64,000 bases of DNA from Muricea muricata (taxonomy: Eukaryota > Cnidaria > Anthozoa > Malacalcyonacea > Plexauridae), in the NCBI GenBank assembly GCA_963855995.1, contig OY979724.1, positions 752,858-816,857 on the forward strand. The letters run 5' to 3'. The position numbers and the translations under genes were made by a program. Under the pieces are notes generated by a model. The model was not told the DNA's origin. It saw only the letters and a program-made list of their open reading frames with translations, and ran no database searches. Within the stretch, counting starts at the first letter, position 1, and each line of letters opens with the position of its first letter. Shown here one piece after another: positions 54,249 through 64,000 of this stretch.

Positions 54249-55881
54249 TTTGTTCGAAGCAGCCGAGTGGTGCGTTTTTCAGACTTGATCATTTCATGCT
54301 GGGCTGTGATTTCATCCTGGTTAGTGTTAGAATTTTAACTCGCCTCAGCTGAAATGTGCCATGTAATCGTGAAACAATTACAGCTTTTATGTGGTAATAA
54401 TTCCGTGTTCTCAGTAAGCGAAATTAAATTTTAATCCAAGCCCTAAGTCTAATCTTTAAATCTTCAATCCATCAAAGTTAAAATATGACAAGTAAAACGT
54501 TGGTTAGGATTAGGGTTTGGGTTAGGGCTCGGATTAAGATTCATATTCGCCATACTGAGAACACGGAATTATTCCCCTGGAATGTCAAGTCATATTTCCT
54601 CGTTGTTTTAACACAGGTTAATGTTTGGAATAATAGAGTACAATCATACAAAGTAGTTAATTACGAAACTGATTTTTGTATAATCTTCATCCTGTATATA
54701 TTTTTTTGTTTTGTTTTTAGAAACATACAAGTCCAAATGTTAGAGGCAAATTTCCAGGCGTTAAGGTATTGTTTCTTTTAGAAATATTATCAACATTAGA
54801 CGTCGTACCCGATTTTTTGAACTCGAAGAAAATTGACTGCCAAACACCTGGAATATTCTATGCAATTTCTTGCTTGAAAAGATTCTAAGTAATTTCTTTC
54901 GTAAAAAGCCGCCCGCTGGGATTGCAGGAAATGCACAAATGAAAACTAAATAAAAAAATTGCCCGCGAACGTTAGGGAACTGGAAATGACACCAAAGAGA
55001 ATGCCTTCAAATTCAGCCGTTTTGTGTTGGTTGTTTTTTCCTGGCGTTTCATGCACACAGTTTCGTGCTTACACATAGACCATTTCGACCTGATCTATTT
55101 CATCTTGGAGTTTTATCTGTGACTAACCTCTGTGACCTGACTCGCCCATTAGAAGACATTTTGTTTCTCTGCATTATATATCAACGAGTCCAGAGAGTAT
55201 TTCTCGTTCATCAGAAAAACGGGTGCAGTCGTTTTATTGAGGGGCGGGGAGATTATCAGGGGTAAATTATATGATTGGGCTAAAATAGCATCCTGCAGCT
55301 TGCACACAGCATTTTTTAATGCCTCCCGGACAGTCTACGTGCTGCAAGTTTTAACACCGCTGAGCAGCATTTCCTCATCAACTCGATAACGCAACAAGAT
55401 GAAAGGAAGATTCCATGCTAAAGACCCCTGAAAACTTTTCTGTCTTCGACAAACCTATTACTTTTATAACTTGAAGAGCAGTTCGTTCTTTTGTCGATTA
55501 TATTCTATGATAATGTTTTTCGTTGCCATGCTGCCTCTAATCTGTCTTTCTTTTAATTGTACCGATCAGCTCCGGCTCTGGCAAATACGCCATTTTAACA
55601 TGTCCTTCATTTTACGCTGGTATACCTGACCGTACACGTATACAGTCCAGATTGCCAGATATTCTTTAAGCGGTGTGTTCGTATTATGGAAAACTGCTTC
55701 TGTTAATGTTTCGAGCTGTGGTTGTCCGACGCCTGCTAGTATCTCGTTAACATAGCGCCAAAGCTGTTTCGCATGCTATTTTGCGGTATTTGAGCGTAGA
55801 AAAACACATGCGTTAAACACACATATTACAGCGAGCTGGCTTATCTATTAAATAGTTACTTAGTCTCCTTTAATGCCTATA

Positions 55882-56331
55882 TTAACGTAGTTTTCTTTGC
55901 TTATTTTGTAAACAGTTTTTTAAACATCGTAATTGTTTATTTTTCCAAAGGATGCCAAGTAAAAAGTGAATACACCAACCAGCAATCAATGACAGAACAA
56001 GGTGGAAAAGAATTAATATCGACCTAAGAAATGTGTCATTAGATGGAATTACTATCACAATGTACGGTTTGTCAAAGTCATTTACAATCAAATTTTCGTT
56101 CAGTTTCCAATATTTTGAAATATTTTGTAAGATTCATTACCTTCTTATTTTATGATGGTTGACTGGATGAGTGAGCTTGTTACCTACTGGACCGACGTGA
56201 TGTTCTTTGAAGAGAGAATGCCAACCAGATAAAACCATAAACAGCACGATAAAACGAGACCAAACGAAGACACGAAGACCAAAAAAAATAGAGTGAAAGT
56301 AAGTTTGCTGATTTTGTTTTGTCGTTTCCAT
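55882..56331 (-). pseudogene. Possible decayed two-segment membrane protein
   Basis: From an ATG at 56331 a frame of 64 codons (METTKQNQQTYFHSIFFG...) ends in two adjacent stops at 56134-56139. The same frame then stays open for about 85 more codons to 55882. Each half has one strongly hydrophobic segment (FVWSRFIVLFMVLSGW and ILILFHLVLSLIAGWCIHFL). No family is recognised, and no splice acceptor that would remove the stops is evident. It may be a chance frame in AT-rich DNA. Confidence 0.2.
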
Positions 56332-56712
56332 TTTCTTTGTTAGTTCAGTTTTTGTTTCAATATCGGTAGTTGCAGTAAAAACTACGCAATAAACATAGGT
56401 GGTACATTATTATATTTTCTACTATGTTTTGTTATGTCACGCTTTTTGATAACTTTTAACAAAAAATGCCCCTGGAGGGGACCTAATTAGAGTGGACCTA
56501 ATTAGGTTTCCAGGTTCAATTCCTGGAGGCAGATGGATGTGCACTTGCTGATATACACATAGGTAAGTAAAATACCAAAGAATAGTAACTCCGAACAACA
56601 TTTTGATTGTTTTAATGAATCGACGTTTCGACTAAATTGTAGTGACCATCAGGATTAGTATAAAATTACAGAAGCAGCTATATATATATAGAAAGTAAAG
56701 GAGGCGAAGTTA

Positions 56713-57115
56713 TTGAAATATGATAAGCTCTTTGGAAGCTTTAGTGCCGTGGTTTAGTACTGGTTTTCTTCGCCGTATGGCACGAGATTCTTTGAGTAAT
56801 ACCAAAGACCAATGGTGTGACTTATCAATTATTGAATTTACAGTTGTTAAAGATAAGTTGTGCTATGTTTTGTATATATAGGGTTCGATAAGTCAAGCGA
56901 GAGTCCAAAAAATCAAGTCTCTCTTGGATCTCTCGCCTGACTTATCGAACCCTATATATACAAATATAACACAACTTATCTTTAACAATTGTAAAATAAT
57001 TGATAAGTCAGACCATTGATCTTTGCTATTACTCAAAGAATCTCTTGCCATACGGCGAAGAAAACCAGCACTAAACCACGGCGCTAAAGCTTCCAAAGAG
57101 CTTATCATATTTCAA
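56713..57115. mobile_element. Foldback element of about 400 bp
   Basis: The ends TTGAAATATGATAAGCTCTT and AAGAGCTTATCATATTTCAA are perfect inverted repeats. The arms pair throughout, through TTCTTCGCCGTATGGCA and TGCCATACGGCGAAGAA, to the centre GGGTTCGATAAGTCA / TGACTTATCGAACCC. No protein is encoded. Confidence 0.92.
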
Positions 57116-57573
57116 CAAGACGCCTGCTAAGGCGTTCACTCCGCCTGCCAAACGAAAATGGGCACAAGGCCAGGCAGGGCTGTAACTAGAGAGTTCATTG
57201 GGGGTGGGGTACATTCACTTATTTCTGTTCTGTCCAACTAATTCCTTTTTAAATCAATTATTATTACGGTACCTTCCAAGGCATTTTAAGACATTGCTAG
57301 CACATCTTATGCAATCACTAAGATAACCAAAAATCAATGTCTGAGTGACCTGCCAGGCACTCTGTCCAGAGTCCTAGTAGGATTGCATTTTTTAGAATTT
57401 AATTTAGATTAAAGACTTTAATAGTACATATGTTAAACAAGATTCTTTTGCCATAATGCCACCAACAAATAGCTGTTTTATTTTGCAAGTAAAGAAAATT
57501 TTACTAAAAGTGTATACAATACATCAGTCTATTAAATCCATCAATTTATTAAATCTATTCTGTAGCACACTGC

Positions 57574-58492
57574 CTGAAGTCTCCACGATATAATTTGTTG
57601 GGAAAATGTTGGCTAGCCTTTTGATATATTGACCAGCTTTGAATTAGATATTTGATGTGTTGATAAGGTGTCAGGTAAATATTTGGCATGTTTATAAAAT
57701 GTTGGTAAGGATTTTGACTAGTTGACAAGTTTTCGAGCAGACTTTTGACATGTTGATAAGATCTGAGTTAGTCTTTTGATATGTGGACAAGCTTTGAAAT
57801 GGACTTTTGACATGTTGATATGCTCCTAGTTAGATTTTTGGCATGTTGACAAGATGTCGGTTAGGTTTTTGGCTTGTTGACAAGATGTCAGTTAGGCTTT
57901 TGGCTTGTTGAAAAGATGTTGGTTAGGCTTTTGGCTTGTTGACAAGATGCCGGTAAGGCTTTTGGCTTGTTGACAAGATGTCGGTAAGGCTTTTCACTTG
58001 TTGAAAAGATATCAGTTAGGCTTTTGGCTAGTTGACAAGATGTCGGTTAGACTTTGACCTGTACATGCCCACAAGTTGTCAGTTAGACTTTCGACATGCT
58101 GACAAAGTATTTACTTCCAGAAAGCTTCAGGTGTCAGTTAAAACATTGGTATATAGGCAGGGTGTCTGATAAAGTTTTGGCAAATTAAGAAAGTGCCAGT
58201 TGAAATTTTACTAAATTTAAGTTAAATTTTGTTCTTTTTTTTATTTTGCATTTTTGAGTTTTTTTCTTGCTATTTTAATAATTATAGCAACAATCTTTAC
58301 AGTAATCGACTTAAAAGTATTTCTGTGATCTGTATTTTCTGTGATATCCAATTTGAAATCCTTTCTCTGAGTCAACTATTCAACGTGACGTTCTAACAAA
58401 ACAAGTATTAAAATCGCTCATAAAAACAACAAAAATTAAAAATTAGACTAAGCTATTAAGTCTGAAGTCTCCACGATATAATTTGTTGGGAA
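57574..58492. repeat. 31-bp direct repeats bracketing a minisatellite block
   Basis: A 31-base sequence beginning CTGAAGTCTCCACGATATAA is found at 57574-57604 and again, identically, at 58462-58492. It brackets the 31-bp-period minisatellite at 57617-58110. Confidence 0.8.
57617..58110 (+). repeat. 31-bp minisatellite, about 16 diverged copies
   Basis: The repeating motif is TTTGGCTTGTTGACAAGATG followed by TCGGTTAGGCT. Copies in 57840-58050 are very alike, while the outer ones are degraded, the usual pattern of a minisatellite renewed from its centre. Nothing suggests that it is translated. Confidence 0.92.
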
Positions 58493-58539
58493 CTTTAGAC
58501 TAACATATGTATTTCTGGAATTGGAATGTAAAATGTCTC

Positions 58540-58960
58540 TTACCTTTTATTTGCCGTTTTAAAACATTTCTGGAGCAATTTTTTGATAAAGAACCTTCCT
58601 GTCCCTTTTTGTTGACTATTACATGTTAAAAATTGTGTTTTGTATGTAGATATTTCAGTAGAATTTGCGTTTGATTCTTGTGTAGAAATTTCTAAATTTC
58701 CTTAAAAGTAGGAATACAACAGAAAATGACGGAAGCACGCTCTCATCGCTCCTCGGTAAAGTTTCGCGGTGGAATTTGTCGTTTTAAAACATTTTGCATG
58801 AGAATTTTTGCACGTAAAACCTTCTTGCGGTTTAGATGTTCTAGCATACATGTTAAAATGCGTGTTTTGTTGACATATTCCGCTGGAAATTGAGTTTAAA
58901 CGACGTGTTTAGGTCGGCTCACGCGGCTTGTGCCCAGCGGTATCACCCATTAGCGGCGGC
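58540..58960 (+). repeat. Diverged tandem duplication of about 220 bp
   Basis: Two segments share GTTTTAAAACATTT, TGTTAAAA-TG-GTTTTGT and a CAGTAGAATTTGCGTTT / CGCTGGAAATTGAGTTT pair, offset by about 230 bp. Origin is unknown. Confidence 0.5.
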
Positions 58961-59226
58961 ACCGACTTCTGACACCGAAAAAAAAAAAACAGAAACCGGG
59001 CGAATTTAAAACTCCGCCTCGCCTACGGCAGGCGGAGTAAAAAGGCAATTTAATTTTAATTTTGTGAATTTCGATTACAAAACATGCCTTGGACTGTCGA
59101 CCAATTGATTTCGTCAGGCGATTACAGACTTGTGAGAGGAGGGGGGTAGCCTAATTACTAAAATGTAGTGAAAAAAGGACTTTCCATCTAATGGTGGGAG
59201 CAGGTTGGCGGGAACACTGGAGAATA

Positions 59227-59657
59227 AAGGTCCTGTCACAATGCAATTTTTCTTGCAACTTGAAATGCAATTCTACTATTGGGAGATGTAAAATTGGCAA
59301 ATGCAAGTTTCCATCACAGTTTGCTGGGGTTTTTTAACGTACCAAACATTTGTCACAAATTTACTTAAGAGTAGATTTTCCCTGTAGCAAAAAAGATGGC
59401 AAATGTCGATTTTACCAGAGTGCATGGCAGTCTGAAATTGTTTAAAAAGGCAAATTAACGTCTTTTGAAGAACAGACAGAAGACAATAGGTTATTTTCAC
59501 ACTTGTGTTAAAATTTCAATCCAGTAGCTTTGCTTCTTGTCATCTTTTCCCAGGTATTCTTTCTTGATACCTGCAATGCATTCTGGTAAAATCGACATGT
59601 CGCCATCTTTTTTGCTACGGTGAATGCAAGGAAAAGTGCACCGTGTGACAGGGCCTT
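59227..59657. mobile_element. Foldback element next to the THAP transposon remnant
   Basis: The ends AAGGTCCTGTCACA and TGTGACAGGGCCTT are inverted repeats. Inner blocks also pair (ATGTCGATTTTACCAGAGTG with ATTCTGGTAAAATCGACAT). It is about 430 bp with no protein encoded. Confidence 0.8.
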
Positions 59658-59930
59658 AAGGGTAAGAGGTGGATAGAGAAGGAGACGGAGCAGTTACAAC
59701 ACTGAGCTCTACTAATATATCTGGAGATCGGGCTCTAATACCTCGCCAGTCAAAAAAGTGTCGCCAAAAACATGGCGGCTTTTGGCCAAAAATACGTCAT
59801 TTTTACGTCACAAATTTATGGTATAGACCACTGACCAGCTATGAATGTGGAAAAAGGGGTTAAAAATAAAATGTTTTCACCCCCCTGGCGTTTTTTAGAC
59901 AATATTTTGTATAACTTGAGAAAAAACAAA

Positions 59931-62472
59931 ATGCCCAATTCTCGCTCCGTCTTTTGCTGTTGGAAGACTGGAATAGGAAAAGATTTATCTCTTCATCGGT
60001 AAGTATAAATACTGAATAGTTTTGACTGCTATTTGTATATTTTTTGTAAAAAGTATTCACGCATGCACGGCTTTTTTTAATCGCTTGACAGTTGACGACT
60101 TGACATCAAAGTTTCTACGCATGCAATATCCATTTGTACTTTCCAGATTCTGTCAAAAATCCGGAGTTGTACACTGTACAGCATATGGGTAAAAAATGTA
60201 AACAAAGGTGGACCAGCCACATTTGTTCCGGTGAAAGATAGCCGTATGTGTTCAGAGCACTGACATGTTTGAAGAAGATGGCCCTGGTGGAAAAGCAATA
60301 CGTATTGAAGGCATATGCTGTACCCACAATCTTTAAGTGGCTTGCTGAGGTTGGTGCTGTACCTTGTTCTCGTGTCATATTACATTTACTATATCCAATA
60401 AGATGCCAATGAATGGCATATGAACATTGAGAATTCCATAGGTCACATATGACCCACTAGATTAGATAATGCACACATGATATTTCCATAGGTTATTTCA
60501 CTATATAAAAACAATATTTACAAACAGGACATCAAGGTTACAAGTGAAGGTTGTTTGCCATGAAGGTCACTTTGTTTGACATATTAAAAATATCAGTTTA
60601 CAACCCCAAATCCCATTCATGGCCATTATCAATTGGGGTCAAATATAACCCAAAACTTGTAGTTTTTCAACCATGTTTTCAAAAGTGTCTGTACTGAAAC
60701 TAACCCCCTAGGGTTAATACAGCAGATAAAGGAACAAATTAAAATAATTCTGACGACTAATTGTCTTATGGGAAAATTCCATTTTACCTTTTATTTGTAC
60801 CTTTTCAGGTCTGATAAGTGCATTTCCAATTTTATTAAATATACCTAAAAAATTGTTATGCTGTCAAGAATGTGATATTTCAGGTTACAGTAATTAGTAC
60901 AGAAACAAAACATGCATTATCAGAAATTTCATTAATAACTATTTCATATAAGACAATTAAACAGCAATTTTAATTTTTCAAGTTCTTGTTGAATTATGAG
61001 CCTTTCAAAGTTATGTATATCCAGGTTAGTCGACAGAAATTTTGCAAGATTTTATTCTTTTTGTATGTTTCGGATTTGTGTATATAGTTGGTAGTACTGT
61101 TTTATGTAACAATGTTTTAAAATTGCCTGAAAGATTAATTTAGCACTGTTGAATACTGAGTAGGTTGGTCAATTTTAAAATAATCTACAATAATTATAAT
61201 AAACAATTATTGTCACTGTCCAGCTGAAGCAAATAAATATCTATTGTTTAGGTAGAAAAACAAAAGGTGCCTAGTGGTTTGAAGGAAACAGTTCTTGTGA
61301 CTGAGGAATTTGAAGCTGCATCCACAGAACCAGGTTGTGTTGAAGTTGTTATTGCATGATGGTAATAACAACTTAGGAATGAAGGTTTTCAATATTGTAA
61401 GTAGCCAGCCAGGAAAAAAAGGAAACAACCTGATGAGTGTCAAAGTAAAGTGAGTAGTAATGAGGCAAATGATTAAGGTCACTCCTACTTTATAAGATCT
61501 CCTTGTAGATTAAGAAGGAAAGTTGATGATCTTATGGACCAGGTTGAAAGTTTGAAGAAGAAATTGAATATATCTCAGAAAAAAAAACACATAGGTTAAA
61601 TAAAAAGGTAAGCTCCTTGATGACAGTGGTGAGTTAAAAAAAGAAAACCTTGTCAGTAGTGATTGTGCTAATATTCTGGAAAAAACTTTTTATGGAGTTA
61701 CTAGAGGGTGCTAAAGGGGGGGGGGGGTGTCAGATGGGTGTCGGATGGGTGTCAGATCACATTTCATGAGAGGAAAAACAGCCATTTCACATGTAAAAAG
61801 TTAGTAATTTCATGAAATTTAATGAACTTGTTTTTAACTGTGTAAATTTAACCCCTTTCTTGACCCGTCAGCCTATTTTTACGCTGTAGGAAGTAAAAAG
61901 CACCATTGAAAGCTCAAATTCTGACGAATTTTTGTAAAAACAGCCAATATATGTAGAAAAGAATGAAGAAAATAAATGCATTTAGTATAATTGTTGTTAC
62001 CAATGCATTGTACTTTGTTCTTTAGCACTTATCCCTACTCATCCGGCTGCCAATCATGGCTCAGATATAGGCATGTAAATCACATTTCACGACACAAAAA
62101 TTTGTCAAATCTCATTTCACAACAACAAATACTGGCAATTCACAGTTCACGAAAAACCCTTTACCACCCTCTTACTAAGGAACTTATGAAAAGGTTAGTC
62201 ACACAGAAGAAAATCCAGGTGCATATCCAGGATGATATGTCTATACAAAAGCATGTCTAGCGGCATGGTAAGGCAAGGAAGTATTGCAGGTTTGTTGACT
62301 ATGGCATTGATGTCCACGACGAGTCGTTGCCACAAGCTTCAGACACACTAGTGTTTATGGTAGTCTCCTTAAATTCCAACTGGAAAGTACCGTGTGGATA
62401 TTTTCTGGTGAATGGTCTCATAGGGGAAGAGAAAGCAAACTTGAACATTGTAAAATTGAACATTGAATTGTA
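59931..62472 (+). pseudogene. Decayed P-element / THAP9-like DNA transposon
   Basis: Broken pieces of a THAP-domain transposase appear in order on the plus strand. The start of a THAP zinc finger is at 59931-59998 (MPNSRSVFCCWKTG, KDLSLHR, then a donor). The finger continues at 60220-60335 (SRMCSEH ... KAYAVPTIF), with stops and a frameshift in between. A coiled coil is at 61508-61600 (RRKVDDLMDQVESLKKKLN), followed by KKENLVSSDCANILEKTFYG in another frame. A piece of the RNase H-like catalytic region is at 62275-62470 (CRFVDYGIDVHDESLP, TLVFMVVSLNSNWKVPCGYF). The order and motifs match P-element superfamily transposases such as THAP9. Frameshifts, stops and missing middle parts show it is inactive. 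Confidence 0.72.
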
Positions 62473-64000
62473 AATTTTTTAGGCTATTACCAGTATTTAT
62501 GAATTTCATATTAATAGCAAGTCTATTTTCTATTAACAATGTCTATTTCTATTAAGTCAATTATTAATTAAGTCTTCATCTATTAACAGCAACTAAATTT
62601 TCTCTACTCTACATTTTAATTGAATAATTACAGTTTGACAATTTCTGGCTGTCCTGAATTTTTGGGCATCTAGAGGCCTGAATCTATAAAAGTGAAATAT
62701 ATATTCAATTATTAGAGGAAGATCAATTCTCATCTGACAGGAGAGGTGCAGATGTTCCTAAGGGGAGGGGCATTAGTACACACCCCTACCAACCCCCACC
62801 CCCTCCCCTAAAATCTGCCCTTGTCAATTATGTTTTTTTTCACTAAACAGGAATGAAATGCTGGTGCTGTATAATTTAAATCTTATAAATTTATATATGT
62901 ATATAATAATTATATATGTTAATACTGGTATTGTTTTGATCAATAAAATCATTGTTCATTAATATAGTTGTTTTTTATTATATATCAAGTATTATACTTA
63001 TACATACATATGATAACAATTAATTGTTATGACCCTTTAAGTGTTAATGGCATGACACTGCTCTGGATAGCCCAAGTATATATTGTTCAGGTAAGGACAC
63101 TATCTTGCTGAAATGGTCTAGGTATGCAATTTGGTAACTCAGGCAAATATTCCTTGGGATCCCAATCCATTGAGAACACACTAATTTAAATTTATACGTG
63201 TAGATTGAGAGAGTACTTTGATTTATGTTGATGAAAATATGAAAAAAATTATTACCTTCCTCTTCCTGGCCTTGTCCTTGTCATATTGACTGCCATGTGG
63301 GCTAACATTTATCTGGTGCATTAGTAATGTTCAGTACAATCCCCCTGAAAAGTGAAAAGCATTCACTATGACATGTATAAAATTTATTACCACTCATATT
63401 AAACTAAACAGAAATTTAAGGAAAAAGTGGTAAAAACGAATTTGTGAAACAATTTTATTGAAGATGTACATTTTTTTGTACGTTAAACTTGATGCAAGTT
63501 GTGTTTACAATATACAATTGTTGAGCAAAACCAAACAAAGGTTCTTTCAGGCCAAGACAACTGACATGCTGTTTTAAATAAAGCATGGACATATGTATAA
63601 GTTTTGTTGTATTGATATGATGGTATCATCGCATCTGAGTACTAAATATTGAAGTATTCATGGGTCACTGGGTCAGGTTTTATGTTGTTCAACTTTACTA
63701 GCCATGTAAAATATAAAACTTTACCTAAGTCCTTTCATATCTTTCGTCCTGTTTCCCGCTGTTGACTGGAGAGGCTATCATATTCGCAGGCGGTTTAAAT
63801 TTCTTGACCATAAATTCACCATAATTTCAAACGACGATACGATTTTTTTAATACACGATGTAGATTGTAGAAATAAAACAACAATTTCAATCGCTAAATC
63901 AGGGGGGGAATTCTGTGTCGCCCGCAAGTGAATGAGCCCTAGTCAGTGGTAAACCGCATTAGCGGCGTACCCCAGCTGTACCCCAGTGACGTCAAATCCG
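62473..64000. other. AT-rich spacer, no gene recognised
   Basis: 62860-63010 is almost pure A and T. A C-rich tract with CACCCCTACC is near 62780. The last 50 bases (TTAGCGGCGTACCCCAGC) faintly resemble 58955-58970 (TTAGCGGCGGCACCG). No protein-like frame was found. Confidence 0.4.

Larger units (their letters stand above)
53192..56712. other. Repeat-rich spacer without a supported gene
   Basis: It contains a foldback element (53702-54248), a degenerate TTAGGG-like stretch (54500-54530), a possible decayed membrane-protein frame (55882-56331, minus) and a tRNA-like T-arm (56509-56530). The rest shows nothing recognisable. Confidence 0.5.

Noticed and set aside
54500-54530. Telomere-like TTAGGG stretch
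   Set aside because: Only about four imperfect units are present (GGATTAGGGTTTGGGTTAGGG-type), far too short and irregular for an interstitial telomere claim.
56509-56530. T-arm-like CCAGGTTCAATTCCTGG suggesting a tRNA gene
   Set aside because: No D-arm, anticodon arm or acceptor stem can be placed upstream; at most it is a tRNA-derived repeat remnant.
60077-60378. Minus-strand frames of 73 and 87 codons
   Set aside because: They are antisense to the THAP-finger fragments, which carry recognisable motifs on the plus strand.

Overview
This window looks like nuclear DNA of an invertebrate animal, most likely a cnidarian and perhaps an anthozoan. The evidence is AT-rich DNA, GT-AG introns with in-phase junctions, animal-specific genes (inversin, SNX8, UBE2O, MFSD6-like), a secreted PAN-EGF-LamG protein of a kind common in cnidarians, and many short foldback transposons in introns and spacers. 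The species assignment is inference; no mitochondrial or rRNA marker is present.

Layout. 1-3156: spacer ending in a 114-bp tandem repeat array. 3157-8421 (+): an 8-exon secreted adhesion-type protein with a large (CCATA)n array in one intron. 9251-21069 (+): UBE2O in 14 exons whose introns are crowded with repeats. 22270-22824 (-): an intronless ARF-family GTPase. 23688-25181 (-) and 30353-31936 (-): a recently duplicated pair of RING / TRAF-type zinc finger / Kelch proteins, separated by a 1.67-kb terminal-inverted-repeat element and a LINE tail. 33623-38020 (-): an intronless inversin-like gene. 39393-41483 (+): intronless UBA2, the SUMO E1 subunit, head to head with the inversin gene. 42623-49452 (+): SNX8 in 13 exons with an N-terminal EH-like domain. 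50109-51668 (-): an intronless MFSD6-like transporter, tail to tail with SNX8. 51669-64000: mostly repeats, namely several foldback elements, a 31-bp minisatellite and a decayed P-element/THAP9-type transposon.

The exon chains of the three multi-exon genes were assembled by hand. In each, every splice junction keeps phase and the total coding length is a multiple of three (793, 1017 and 516 aa), which supports the models. Several protein-modification genes (UBE2O, two RING-Kelch ligases, UBA2) lie near one another, but nothing shows co-regulation, and chance linkage is the default view.

The items most worth a second look are: the RING-TRAF-Kelch twin genes with loss of a zinc-finger segment in one copy; intronless versions of normally intron-rich genes beside intron-rich ones; a run of possible SUMO-interaction motifs at the UBA2 C-terminus; at least ten foldback elements, three of them one family, two of those inside UBE2O introns; and hammerhead-ribozyme-like motifs inside some repeats. 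I did not find a clearly new multi-gene system.
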